A stretch of DNA of 62,415 bases from contig CAZRIE010000013.1 in assembly GCA_964600075.1 (NCBI GenBank), positions 1 to 62,415 of the forward strand. The letters are read 5' to 3'. The stretch comes from CAZRIE01 sp964600075. GTDB lineage: Bacteria > Bacteroidota > Bacteroidia > Flavobacteriales > Flavobacteriaceae. The stretch's first letter is position 1, and each line of letters begins with the position of its first letter. This document shows positions 44,345 to 52,644 of the stretch, one piece after another. Below the pieces are notes generated by a model that was given only the letters and a program-made list of their open reading frames with translations, was not told where the DNA came from and searched no databases. The position numbers and the translations under genes are program-made.

Positions 44345-44914
44345 TTATTCTTCGATACTTACCGTCTGCCCATTGGCATGTGTACAGTTGGAGCGTACAA
44401 ATGATACAGCGAATGAAGCATCATCTGCTGAATTTCGAGCCTCTTGGCTGGCATTCTGAGATTTTCGCATATAATAGCGAATATCTCCTATGTTTTTGGC
44501 CGAAACGGCGTTTTTAGCATTTAGGTAAGCTTCATCTGCAAAATTACGGGCATCGGTAATATGGTTTTCTACGTCAATGGCATAGGTTTTCACCGCTTTA
44601 ATACCACATATTTCCGAATGATATTGTGCTGATGCTGCCATTGTCACTGCCTCATCGGCTGCTGTCAGTGCCTCACCCATCATAACCTTAACTTTATGCG
44701 CATTGTAGCGAGCCCTATTGAATTGGGCGCCAAAAGCCGCTGATTCGGCATATGTCTGTAGTGAATCCGTAAGTTGGCTTACCTTGTTCATGTAAATTTT
44801 TAAGTCTTCCATTTCGCTCTTTAATATCTCACATTGGGCCTGGGTACCGGTAGATGCCAATAGGAGAATGCATACGAAAGGAATTGCAAATTTTAATAGA
44901 AGACCGTGTTTCAT
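44345..44914 (-). CDS. Exported alanine-rich helical protein, unknown
   Basis: 189 residues from MKHGLLLKF; an upstream in-frame start at 44968 would precede a normal Sec signal peptide (FAIPFVCILLLASTGTQAQ). The mature part is almost all helical and rich in Ala, Asn, Ser and Glu (ADEAVTMAASAQYH, ARNFADEAYLNAKNAVSAKN, SQNASQEARNSADD). It has two cysteines near its ends. It resembles periplasmic coiled-coil or helical-bundle proteins; no named family was recognised. Confidence 0.7.
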   Translation of the reverse strand: MKHGLLLKFAIPFVCILLLASTGTQAQCEILKSEMEDLKIYMNKVSQLTDSLQTYAESAAFGAQFNRARYNAHKVKVMMGEALTAADEAVTMAASAQYHSEICGIKAVKTYAIDVENHITDARNFADEAYLNAKNAVSAKNIGDIRYYMRKSQNASQEARNSADDASFAVSFVRSNCTHANGQTVSIEE

Positions 44915-45171
44915 ATTTGGGATTTTAGGCATGAAAATTTTGTAAATACGGGTCATTCTTAAATTCACTCTTATGTCATGTATAAAATATGAATAACCTT
45001 TTGGGGAAATTATAACAGAATTTTCTTTTGAAAATTGTGCTGCTTGTGCAAAAAGAAGTCATTTTGAGGGGTCATGAGGTGATTCTCGAAAGCTATTGGA
45101 TAGCAAAATCCCATTTAGGTCATAACTGTATTTTTACTCCGGTAGCCTCTGGACCGGTTGAGGCACCTAAT

Positions 45172-45681
45172 TCAAAACGGAAATAACGCCGCCCGATATT
45201 CCCATGCTTTTGAGATAAAAAGTCCCATAAAAACAACGGCAACCAAGAACTTCAAAAAAGCTCCGGTGAGGAACCCTAAAAAGGAACCAAAAGCCGCTTT
45301 CGTGGCTGTTTTCTTGTCCGCTTTGTTGATGAGTTCGCCAACCAAGGCGCCAACAAAAGGCCAAACGATAATACCGAAAGGCCCTAGAACTGGAAAGAAA
45401 AGGGCTACCAACAGCCCAATAGTTGTGCCTATCATACCGTATTTGGTGCCTCCGAATTTTTTAGTGCCCAAGGCGGGAATAACGTAATCGAGCCCTAAAA
45501 CGACCAAGGCAACCGCTGCCGTAATACCCAAAAACCACCAATCTTTGGGAACGGCAAGCGTAAGGTGTAACAACAAAAGACCCACCCAACTTAACGGAGG
45601 GCCTGGGATCACCGGTAAGAAGCTACCTAGTATGCCAATGAGCATAAAAAAGAACCCTACAAACAGTAATGCGATGTCCAT
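45172..45681 (-). CDS. DUF456 membrane protein
   Basis: 169 residues from MDIALLFVGFFFM at 45681; an upstream in-frame start at 45792 adds a proline-rich, non-membrane stretch. Glycine-rich hydrophobic repeats (LPVIPGPPLSWVGLLLLHL, GTKYGMIGTTIGLLVALFF, AFGSFLGFLTGAFLKFLVAVVF) are typical of DUF456 proteins. The function is unknown. The start is divergent from the blaI-like gene, with the ACTAA palindromes between them. Confidence 0.82.
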   Translation of the reverse strand: MDIALLFVGFFFMLIGILGSFLPVIPGPPLSWVGLLLLHLTLAVPKDWWFLGITAAVALVVLGLDYVIPALGTKKFGGTKYGMIGTTIGLLVALFFPVLGPFGIIVWPFVGALVGELINKADKKTATKAAFGSFLGFLTGAFLKFLVAVVFMGLFISKAWEYRAALFPF

Positions 45682-45828
45682 CTTGAGATTTCTTGTTTGA
45701 CGAAGATAAGTTGAATTTGTTACAAGTTTTGTACTAGGATTGTCCCCTTGAGGCGACCTTAGGGGTGTTGGTTCGGTGTGCAGAATGTTCAATCAATATC
45801 AAGCGTAAATTCAAATCAAATAACTTTA

Positions 45829-45864
45829 TAACTAAAAAATTAGTTTAAACTAATCTTTTAGTTA
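45829..45864. promoter_or_regulatory. 36-bp palindrome: two ACTAA-N4-TTAGT dyads, probable BlaI-type operator
   Basis: Dyad 1 ACTAAAAAATTAGT at 45831-45844 and dyad 2 ACTAATCTTTTAGT at 45849-45862 are spaced 18 bp centre to centre. Together they make a 36-bp palindrome with one mismatched pair. It lies 138 bp before the blaI-like start and 148 bp before the divergent DUF456 gene. BlaI/MecI repressors bind such paired dyads as dimers. Confidence 0.65.
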
Positions 45865-45935
45865 TATTTACTGACCATTATAGAAGCAAAACATCTTTCC
45901 GTCTTCACGGAAACGAGCTAAAATGATAACAATTA

Positions 45936-45983
45936 GATTCCAGCTGTAGTTTATCCTGAGCAGAGACGAAGGGCGGGAATGAC
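45936..45983. repeat. Composite dispersed repeat upstream of blaI
   Basis: GATTCCAGCT at the left and GGGCGGGAATGACA at the right match the ends of the palindromic family at 6173 and 21242. The middle carries a TCCTGAGC...GACGAAGGG insert that looks like a second repeat nested in the first. It ends 18 bp before the blaI start. Confidence 0.5.
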
Positions 45984-46001
45984 AAATAAATATTTTTATT
46001 T

Positions 46002-46394
46002 ATGAAACAACTCACAAAAGCCGAAGAAGAGGTCATGCAAATACTTTGGCAACTCGAGAAATGCAACGTAGCTGCTGTCATCAAAGAGCTGCCCGAACCA
46101 AAACCGGCTTATAATACGGTCTCGACCATAGTTCGAATTTTAGAAAGTAAAGGTTTTGTAAATCACCAAAAACAGGGTAAGGGCCATCTTTACTTTCCGC
46201 TCGTAAAGAAGTCGGATTATAGCAACCAGAGTATCAACAAATTGGTCGATGGGTATTTTCAGGGCTCGTTCAAGAGTATGGTCTCCTTTTTTATGAAGAA
46301 GAACGATATGAGCCTTTTGGAACTGGAATCGATTTTAAAGGATATTAAAAAAGGTGCCGAGCCGGCAGACGCAAATAAAAAAATAGATAACTAA
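46002..46394 (+). CDS. BlaI/MecI/CopY-family repressor
   Basis: 130 residues. The N-terminal winged helix has LTKAEEEVMQILWQLEKCNVAAVI and the recognition region PAYNTVSTIVRILESKGFV, as in BlaI/MecI. The C-terminal helices make the dimer. In the known systems the repressor is cut by, or in response to, the partner M56 sensor protease. It starts 11 bp before that partner ends the gap, so the two form one unit. A strong candidate operator lies at 45829. Confidence 0.92.
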   Translation: MKQLTKAEEEVMQILWQLEKCNVAAVIKELPEPKPAYNTVSTIVRILESKGFVNHQKQGKGHLYFPLVKKSDYSNQSINKLVDGYFQGSFKSMVSFFMKKNDMSLLELESILKDIKKGAEPADANKKIDN

Positions 46395-46405
46395 AATTTA
46401 TTCTG

Positions 46406-49400
46406 ATGATACAATATATTCTAGAGTGTATCGCCTTTCAACTGGTGTTCCTCATCATTTATGATTTTTTTCTAAAACGAGAAACCTTTTTTCAATGGAA
46501 TCGTGCCTACCTTATCGGCACCTACGTTCTATCGATCGTTTTACCTTGGGTAAAGGTAGAGGCACTGAAAACAAAGGTTCCGGAGCAATATTATGTGTAT
46601 CCTGAATTTCTATGGAACGCCGATTCTACGGGGGCCACCGTAACTTCTTCAGAAGGTTTTAGCTTTGACTTTTCTTGGGACGAGGGTATTTTATATGGGG
46701 GAATGGTATTGGCAGCCATCTATTTCGGGTACAAGCTATTTCAAATATATAGACTTCGTAATGCCGGAGCTATTCAGCGTTTTCCAAACTTCACACAGAT
46801 CGTTGTCAAGAATAGTGAATTAGCCTTTTCGTTTTTCAGGTCCATATTTTTGGGGGATAAGGTCATTCAACGTGAACACCAAAGTATCATTCAACATGAG
46901 CTCGTGCACATCGAACAGCGACATTCGTGGGATCTTTTGTTTTTCGAATTGATGCGAATTGTAGGTTGGTTCAATCCGTTGGTGTATGTCTATCAAAGTA
47001 GAGTTTCGGAGCTGCATGAGTTCATTGCGGACTCAAAAGTCGCCAAAACCGATAAAAAGAAGCAGTACGAATTTCTTCTCTCACAAATCTTTCAGACCGA
47101 GAACATTTCATTTGTCAATCAGTTTTTCAAGACTTCATTGATTAAAAAGCGCGTCGCGATGCTGCAGCGAACAAAGTCGAAGAAAATAGAGCAGTTAAAG
47201 TATTTATTGTTGCTGCCTTTGGTTCTGGGTATGCTACTTTATACCTCTTCGGAAGCGCAGGAGTCAACGTCGATTCAACAAGAGCAAACTTCGGAAGATG
47301 CAGCCTTGATAGATAGATTTAATGCTAAAATTGAAAATGAGATTGAACAGCTTGGTTCAATAGAGAAGGCCTTTCGCAAGTTTTATAAAAAACTGGATGG
47401 TCTTGGGGATGATTACCTTATGTCTAAAGATGAGTACTTCGAAAGTGCATTAGTATCTGAAAAACATTTCGCCAAGTATATGGATAGTTTAAAAAAAGCC
47501 AAAACGCCTTTTTATAGAGGCATGCCAAAACAACCGCTACCATCAACGCCGAGATACGAAAGTTACGTGGCTAGAACAAATGCATTTCTAATATTGGACG
47601 ATAACTTGAGAGTGTCGATAAGTGCAAATCGTAATAACGAAGGTTTTGGGGTAAGATCAATAGATATAACGAAAAATAAGACCGATGGGCATTTAATTTT
47701 TGAAGTGAAAAATGTGAAAGACTTGACCGGATTCGAAGTCCGGGCCTTTAACAATAAATTGGATGAAATCTTTGTGCAAAAAGATGCTGAATATTCAGGA
47801 CTTATTTTAACCGACGGTACGAATACTTTTGAAGTATTTGAAACAAAACCTTTTAATGATTTAAGGGAAAGTCAGAACGAACAACTTAATCCAGAGACAA
47901 TCATTGTCAACGACATCGAAAACTTGACCACTGAGGAAGAGAATGGACTATTCGGGAGGCTTCAGGTTTTATCGAACGGTGCTGAGGGTTGGCAGCTGTT
48001 CGTTAAAGATAGGGACTCCCAGTTGAAGTTCGTTCCATCTGAAAACGACTCTTATATTTCAGGGCCCAATGGCGAACGCATCCGTGCAAAGTTGGCCTTA
48101 GATTCTAAATTAAGTAGCAAAGAAGCTTTTGAATTTGCCACACTATTGGAGAAGATGAAGCAGTCAAAACAAGACTTGTCGAATTATTCCCTGGATAATA
48201 AATCAACACTTTCAAACGAGAAGTCAGCAACTGTTGCTAGGTACAACCAACTCGTTGCCGAACGTAAACGTTTACTAAAGTCTTCTAGTGAAAAGAATCC
48301 GGTTATCGTTAATCTTGATCAGCAAGTAGAAGGGTTGCGCAAAGCAGCTTTTGGCGATGGCGAAACCGTAGAATTTGCGATAGTTGAGGAAGTGCCCGTT
48401 TTTCCCGGCTGCGAAAGCGAAGACGATAAAAGAGCATGTTTTCAAAAGAATATACAACGGCACATTAGTAAGAATTTCAGATATCCTCAAGAAGCACAAG
48501 AAAAGGAAATTCAGGGCAAGGTAGCTATCATGTTTACGATAAGTGAAAATGGTTCTATCGAGAACGTAAAAATGAGAGGCCCACATCAATTATTGGAAGA
48601 AGAAGCAGAGCGTATCATATCACGTTTGCCCGAAATGAAACCTGGAAAGCATAACGGAGAACTAGTCAATGTAGCCTACTCCATACCTATAACATTTAAG
48701 CTAGAAGGTAATGGAGTCATATTTCGTACAAGTTTGAATTTAGATACTGTCAAGGAAATCGACCCTCCCCCTTTTCCTACAAGTTTGAATTTTGTTAAAA
48801 TTCCCCCTCTATATATCATCGATGGGGTGGAATCAACAAAAGAAGTATTGGGTTTCATAAATCCAAACGACATTGCTTCGATAAACGTATTAAAAGGTGA
48901 ATACGCTTTCAATATATATGGAGAAAAGGGAGAAAATGGGGTTATAGTTATACTGACCAAGAAGGATAGTATAGCTGTAACAGCGGCAAAGAATGGGGCA
49001 GATCCATTAATAATACTTGATGGTGAAGAATCTACAAGGGAAGTAACGGACAACATAGACCCAAAAGATATTGCAACGATGTATATGTTGAAAGACGAGG
49101 CCGCTTTCAATAAGTATGGTGAAAAGGGAAAAAACGGGGTTATAGAGATACTGACCAAGAAGAATGGTAATGCTGCAAAGGAATCCAATGAAATTTATAA
49201 AGCTGACACAAGTACAATGTCGGTTACGGCGACCGCCAAAAATAAAAGAGGCACAAAAATAATTTCGGGTACAGTTACCGATGGCATGATGGGTTTGCCG
49301 GGTGCTACTATAGGCATTCAAGGATCCGAAAGAGGTGTAATCTCCGATTTTGATGGTAAGTTCGAAATCAAAGCGAAAAAAGGAGATATCATCACCTTTC

Positions 49401-49474
49401 AATATATAGGGCTTCCTATTTTAAAACTTACCATTAGCGATGAGGAAGACTACCACATTACGAAGAAAAGATAG
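46406..49474 (+). CDS. BlaR1-like M56 membrane metallopeptidase with TonB-like, two plug-like and a carboxypeptidase-regulatory-like domain
   Basis: 1022 residues. Several membrane helices in the first ~290 residues surround the zinc-protease motif HELVH (164-168). A TonB C-terminal-like domain (about 662-768) has VPVFPGCE...ACF and FRYPQEAQEKEIQGKV. Two tandem repeats (about 800-855 and 865-925) with IIDGVEST/ILDGEEST and YGEKGENGVI/YGEKGKNGVI resemble a piece of TonB-receptor plug domains. A carboxypeptidase-regulatory-like domain ends the protein (949-1022; GTVTDGMMGLPGATIGIQG). The M56-BlaI pair is a known sensor design; the added domains copy parts of the SusC/TonB export machine. The signal sensed is unknown. 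Confidence 0.88.
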   Translation: MIQYILECIAFQLVFLIIYDFFLKRETFFQWNRAYLIGTYVLSIVLPWVKVEALKTKVPEQYYVYPEFLWNADSTGATVTSSEGFSFDFSWDEGILYGGMVLAAIYFGYKLFQIYRLRNAGAIQRFPNFTQIVVKNSELAFSFFRSIFLGDKVIQREHQSIIQHELVHIEQRHSWDLLFFELMRIVGWFNPLVYVYQSRVSELHEFIADSKVAKTDKKKQYEFLLSQIFQTENISFVNQFFKTSLIKKRVAMLQRTKSKKIEQLKYLLLLPLVLGMLLYTSSEAQESTSIQQEQTSEDAALIDRFNAKIENEIEQLGSIEKAFRKFYKKLDGLGDDYLMSKDEYFESALVSEKHFAKYMDSLKKAKTPFYRGMPKQPLPSTPRYESYVARTNAFLILDDNLRVSISANRNNEGFGVRSIDITKNKTDGHLIFEVKNVKDLTGFEVRAFNNKLDEIFVQKDAEYSGLILTDGTNTFEVFETKPFNDLRESQNEQLNPETIIVNDIENLTTEEENGLFGRLQVLSNGAEGWQLFVKDRDSQLKFVPSENDSYISGPNGERIRAKLALDSKLSSKEAFEFATLLEKMKQSKQDLSNYSLDNKSTLSNEKSATVARYNQLVAERKRLLKSSSEKNPVIVNLDQQVEGLRKAAFGDGETVEFAIVEEVPVFPGCESEDDKRACFQKNIQRHISKNFRYPQEAQEKEIQGKVAIMFTISENGSIENVKMRGPHQLLEEEAERIISRLPEMKPGKHNGELVNVAYSIPITFKLEGNGVIFRTSLNLDTVKEIDPPPFPTSLNFVKIPPLYIIDGVESTKEVLGFINPNDIASINVLKGEYAFNIYGEKGENGVIVILTKKDSIAVTAAKNGADPLIILDGEESTREVTDNIDPKDIATMYMLKDEAAFNKYGEKGKNGVIEILTKKNGNAAKESNEIYKADTSTMSVTATAKNKRGTKIISGTVTDGMMGLPGATIGIQGSERGVISDFDGKFEIKAKKGDIITFQYIGLPILKLTISDEEDYHITKKR

Positions 49475-49697
49475 CATTGGCCAAAGCCAATTAACTGTAA
49501 AATACAATAAGCTGACCCGAAAACTTGCCCACTTACCGCTGGATTTTCTACGGATCGCTATGGCTTGTGCTTTCAAACCCTCCGTCTTCGCTTAAGAGAA
49601 TCCCCCTTCCTTTTTCTAAAGGGAAGAACTTTTTACAATCGACTATAACGCCTCAAATCCCACAAAAAATCGTAATTTCCACCTAGAATTTAGGACA
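49475..49697. other. Spacer with dispersed repeat
   Basis: 223 bp without ORF. A CCCCCTT...AAAGGG unit followed by AAGAACTT at about 49602-49629 matches the tail of the repeat at 21411-21432. No terminator with a clear T tract was found for the M56 gene. Confidence 0.5.
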
Positions 49698-50174
49698 ATG
49701 CGATACCTCACAGTATTCTTTTTTCTTTGTCTTTTGACGGGCTGTAATTGGTCGGCTTCCCGAGAGGAAAAGACCCAAGAACTGGTCAGTCTAGAAATAC
49801 AAAGTATCGATTGGGAAGATGTAGACAAGTACCCCTTGTTCGACGATTGCGATGAGACCGTTTCCAAACAAGAGCAAAAAAAATGCTTTATGGAAACCCT
49901 ATTGCTTCATTTTTCGATGACGCTTCAAGAATCGGAACTTGTACTGCACGAAGAGATAAAAGACACCATTTTTGTCGATTTTATGATGGAGGAAACCGGT
50001 TCGATTCGATTAATGAACATTTATAACGACGAAGAAGTGAGCAGTCAAATCCCTGAATTTACGGATCAAATCAAAAAAAGTCTAAGCGGCCTTCCGAAAA
50101 TTGAACCGGCTTTAAAAAGAGGAATTCCCGTAAAGGCCAAATTTCGTATTCCGATTGTTTTGAGTTCGCAATGA
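49698..50174 (+). CDS. Small lipoprotein with TonB-C-like domain
   Basis: 158 residues; lipobox LLTGC near residue 16. The mature part has YPLFDDCDETVSKQEQKKCF, then a beta-alpha-beta region (DTIFVDFMMEETGSIRLM) and the ending AKFRIPIVL. This order parallels the VPVFPGCE...KRACF and FTISENGSIENV...YSIPITFKL segments in the TonB-like domain of the M56 protein upstream. It may be a free partner of that domain. No membrane anchor besides the lipid is seen. Confidence 0.75.
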   Translation: MRYLTVFFFLCLLTGCNWSASREEKTQELVSLEIQSIDWEDVDKYPLFDDCDETVSKQEQKKCFMETLLLHFSMTLQESELVLHEEIKDTIFVDFMMEETGSIRLMNIYNDEEVSSQIPEFTDQIKKSLSGLPKIEPALKRGIPVKAKFRIPIVLSSQ

Positions 50175-50215
50175 AAATAAAGCGCAAGTTCAAGCTCAAG
50201 AATCCCCCGAAATTC

Positions 50216-50315
50216 NNNNNNNNNNNNNNNNNNNNNNNNNNNNNNNNNNNNNNNNNNNNNNNNNNNNNNNNNNNNNNNNNNNNNNNNNNNNNNNNNNNNN
50301 NNNNNNNNNNNNNNN
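50216..50315. other. Assembly gap of 100 N
   Basis: Exactly 100 undetermined bases, the usual placeholder for a scaffold join, so the true distance is unknown. It is bordered on the right by three direct heptamers and lies between the lipoprotein gene and ruvC. Confidence 0.98.
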
Positions 50316-50336
50316 CATAACCCATAACCCATAACT
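50316..50336. repeat. Three direct heptamers CATAACC/CATAACC/CATAACT at the gap edge
   Basis: Three consecutive 7-bp units adjoin the assembly gap. The tract may continue inside the gap and may have caused the assembly break. Confidence 0.75.
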
Positions 50337-50340
50337 CGAT

Positions 50341-50895
50341 TTGTCCAACGAAAAAATTATACTAGGCATTGACCCCGGCACTACCATAATGGGTTTCGGA
50401 CTCATCAAAATTGTGGGCAAGAAGATGGAGTTCATGCAAATGAACGAACTGTTGCTGAAGAAATACAATGATCCCTACACCAAACTAAAATTGATTTTTG
50501 AACGAACCATTGAACTGATCGATACGTACCATCCTGATGAGATTGCCATCGAAGCGCCATTCTACGGAAAGAACGTACAATCGATGCTGAAATTGGGCCG
50601 TGCACAGGGTGTCGCAATGGCTGCGGGACTCTCACGTCAAATTCCGATTACCGAGTACCTGCCCAAAAAAATAAAAATGGCGATAACTGGTAACGGGAAT
50701 GCCAGCAAAGAACAGGTCGCAAAAATGTTACAGAGTACTTTGGGTCTAAAAACACTCCCTAAAAACTTGGATAGCACCGATGGCTTGGCTGCTGCTGTTT
50801 GCCACTTTTATAATGAGGGCAGAGTAGAAGTTGGGAAGAGTTATTCTGGGTGGGACGCTTTTGTGAAACAGAATGATTCGAGAATTAAAAAGTAG
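50341..50895 (+). CDS. ruvC: Crossover junction endodeoxyribonuclease RuvC
   Basis: 184 residues with a TTG start at 50341 (SNEKIILGIDPGTT), the only start that keeps the normal N-terminus. Catalytic acidic residues are in GIDPGTT, IAIEAPFYG and the DSTDGLAAAVCH segment (two aspartates). RuvC cuts Holliday junctions as a dimer with RuvAB. It is separated from hemW by an inserted four-helix-bundle gene. Its upstream region is broken by the assembly gap. Confidence 0.94.
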   Translation: MSNEKIILGIDPGTTIMGFGLIKIVGKKMEFMQMNELLLKKYNDPYTKLKLIFERTIELIDTYHPDEIAIEAPFYGKNVQSMLKLGRAQGVAMAAGLSRQIPITEYLPKKIKMAITGNGNASKEQVAKMLQSTLGLKTLPKNLDSTDGLAAAVCHFYNEGRVEVGKSYSGWDAFVKQNDSRIKK

Positions 50896-50921
50896 GCAGT
50901 GTTCAGTAATCAGATGGCAGT
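50894..50921. repeat. Heptanucleotide tract upstream of the four-helix-bundle gene
   Basis: Four degenerate heptamers, AGGCAGT GTTCAGT AATCAGA TGGCAGT. The last is the reverse complement of ACTGCCA in the tract at 51310-51337, on the far side of the gene. Confidence 0.65.
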
Positions 50922-50936
50922 TAAAAAAGTGATCAT

Positions 50937-51305
50937 ATGAGATTTCAAGACCTATTAGCCTATCGAAAATCATTCGAATTGGCGATGAGAATTTTTGAAG
51001 TGTCCAAATCTTTTCCTAAAGAGGAAACGTATTCTTTAACTGATCAGGCGCGCAGATCTTCTAGAAGTGTGGCGGCGATAACTATTGCCGAGGCTTTTCG
51101 AAAACGACGATACCCAAAGCACTTTATCAGTAAATTGATGGACAGCCATTCCGAAAATTCGGAGACACAAGGTTGGCTAGAATTTACATTGGCATACAAG
51201 TATATCGATAAAAATATGTTCGATAAACTTATTTCGGCAAGTGAAGAAGTAGGAAAACTAATTTATTGCATGATTAATAATCCGGGAAAGTTCGGTTCAA
51301 AATGA
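50937..51305 (+). CDS. Four-helix-bundle protein of the S23/IVP (Avd-like) family
   Basis: 122 residues. The N-terminal DLLAYRKSFELAMRIFEVSKSFPKEETYSLTDQARRSSRSVAAIIAE-type pattern (seen as TITIAEAFRKRR here) is the hallmark of the S23/intervening-sequence family. These form pentameric four-helix bundles. Members occur in 23S rRNA insertions, as Avd next to diversity-generating reverse transcriptases, and as orphan genes. No reverse transcriptase or repeat pair of a diversity-generating system is in this window, so it is an orphan. It is flanked by inverted heptanucleotide tracts. Confidence 0.88.
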   Translation: MRFQDLLAYRKSFELAMRIFEVSKSFPKEETYSLTDQARRSSRSVAAITIAEAFRKRRYPKHFISKLMDSHSENSETQGWLEFTLAYKYIDKNMFDKLISASEEVGKLIYCMINNPGKFGSK

Positions 51306-51309
51306 AAAA

Positions 51310-51337
51310 ACTGCCAACTGCCTTCTACCAACTGTAT
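51310..51337. repeat. Heptanucleotide tract downstream of the four-helix-bundle gene
   Basis: Four heptamers, ACTGCCA ACTGCCT TCTACCA ACTGTAT, inverted with respect to the tract at 50894-50921. It ends 5 bp before the hemW start codon. Confidence 0.65.
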
Positions 51338-51342
51338 ACTTA

Positions 51343-52512
51343 ATGAGCGGTATCTACATCCACATCCCTTTCTGTAAACAGGCCTGCCATTACTGTGACT
51401 TTCATTTTTCAACTTCCATGGGAAAGAAAGAAGCGATGGTTGCTGCGTTACAAAAAGAATTGGTGCTCCGAAAAGACGAGTTCAAAGATGAGGTTATCGA
51501 AACTATTTATTTCGGAGGGGGAACACCTAGCGTATTGAATATTGAAGAATTACAAGCTTTAATCGACACTGTTTATGGCAATTATAAGGTTTCAGGTATG
51601 CCAGAAATCACCTTGGAAGCCAATCCTGATGATCTGGTGAATCCTAAAGATACGCTCGTTGAGGGTAGCCGAAGTGCCATTTTCCAAAACTATCAAAAAG
51701 CCGGAATCAACCGATTGAGTATTGGTATCCAATCCTTTTTTGAAGAAGATCTAAAACTGATGAACCGCGCCCATAATGCTGAGGAAGCCGAAGAATGTAT
51801 AAAACAGTCGAGAAAGCACTTTGACAACATTTCAATCGACCTGATTTATGGCATTCCCGGTATGTCGAATGAACGTTGGAAGCAGAATATCGAGAAAGCC
51901 CTTTCTTTCGATATTCCCCATATTTCAAGCTATGCCCTGACCGTAGAACCCAATACCGCTTTGGCCAACTTTATCAAAAAAGGGATTGTTAGAAATGTGG
52001 ACGATGAAGTTGCCCAAGAGCATTTTCATATACTCTCTGACACTTTGGAAGCTGCGGAATTTAAGAGCTACGAGATTTCGAACTTCGGTAAACCTGGCTA
52101 TTTTTCAAGGAATAACACCGCCTATTGGCAACAGAAAAAATATATCGGTATCGGACCTTCGGCACATTCCTTCGATGGCGTACGCAGGGGCTGGAACATC
52201 AACAATAATCCAAAATACCTAAGAGCTATCGAAAACGGAGAATTTCCTATGGAAACGGAAATCCTTTCCACAACCGATAAATATAATGAATACGTGATGA
52301 CCGGTCTACGTACGATTTGGGGTGTTTCCTTATCCAAAGTAACGTCTGAATACGGAAAAAAATATTATGAATATGCAATGCTACAGGCAGACAAGCATAT
52401 TAAGGAGCAGCTATTGTATATTGATGGCGATATCCTTTTAACGACCAAAAAAGGTAGATTTTTGGCGGATGGGATTGCTAGTGATTTGTTTATGTTAAAT
52501 TTGGGTGAGTAA
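51343..52512 (+). CDS. hemW: HemW-type radical SAM protein
   Basis: 389 residues. The radical SAM motif is CKQACHYCDFHF (Cys11, Cys15, Cys18) without the fourth cysteine of HemN. FGGGTPSVLN and SIGIQSFFEEDLKLMNRAH are typical of HemW. HemW binds haem and is thought to act as a haem chaperone rather than as coproporphyrinogen oxidase. It is distinct from the true hemN at 4675. Confidence 0.9.
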   Translation: MSGIYIHIPFCKQACHYCDFHFSTSMGKKEAMVAALQKELVLRKDEFKDEVIETIYFGGGTPSVLNIEELQALIDTVYGNYKVSGMPEITLEANPDDLVNPKDTLVEGSRSAIFQNYQKAGINRLSIGIQSFFEEDLKLMNRAHNAEEAEECIKQSRKHFDNISIDLIYGIPGMSNERWKQNIEKALSFDIPHISSYALTVEPNTALANFIKKGIVRNVDDEVAQEHFHILSDTLEAAEFKSYEISNFGKPGYFSRNNTAYWQQKKYIGIGPSAHSFDGVRRGWNINNNPKYLRAIENGEFPMETEILSTTDKYNEYVMTGLRTIWGVSLSKVTSEYGKKYYEYAMLQADKHIKEQLLYIDGDILLTTKKGRFLADGIASDLFMLNLGE

Positions 52513-52598
52513 TTGCGAGGAGCCACCAGAAAGTTGAACCTGACATTAGGGTTAATGGGACGCGGTAATCTTTTCAACATTCTCTAGTATGTTCAACA

Positions 52599-52624
52599 GA
52601 TTGCCGTGCTTCGATCGTAATGAC
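52599..52624. repeat. GATTGCC...GTAATGAC dispersed repeat
   Basis: A GATTGCCGTGCTTCGATCG-TAATGAC unit in the 132-bp space between hemW and the cyclase gene. It is of the widespread GATTGC...CAATGACG intergenic type and resembles, at its ends, the GATTCC...GGAATGACA family. Confidence 0.45.
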
Positions 52625-52644
52625 GGTTTAAAATGCCATTTTCC

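Noticed and set aside
50316..50336. Three CATAACC units considered as a CRISPR edge
   Set aside because: The units are 7 bp with no spacers; they fit the heptanucleotide tracts seen elsewhere.
50937..51305. Diversity-generating retroelement suggested by the Avd-like fold
   Set aside because: No reverse transcriptase, template repeat or variable repeat was found near it.
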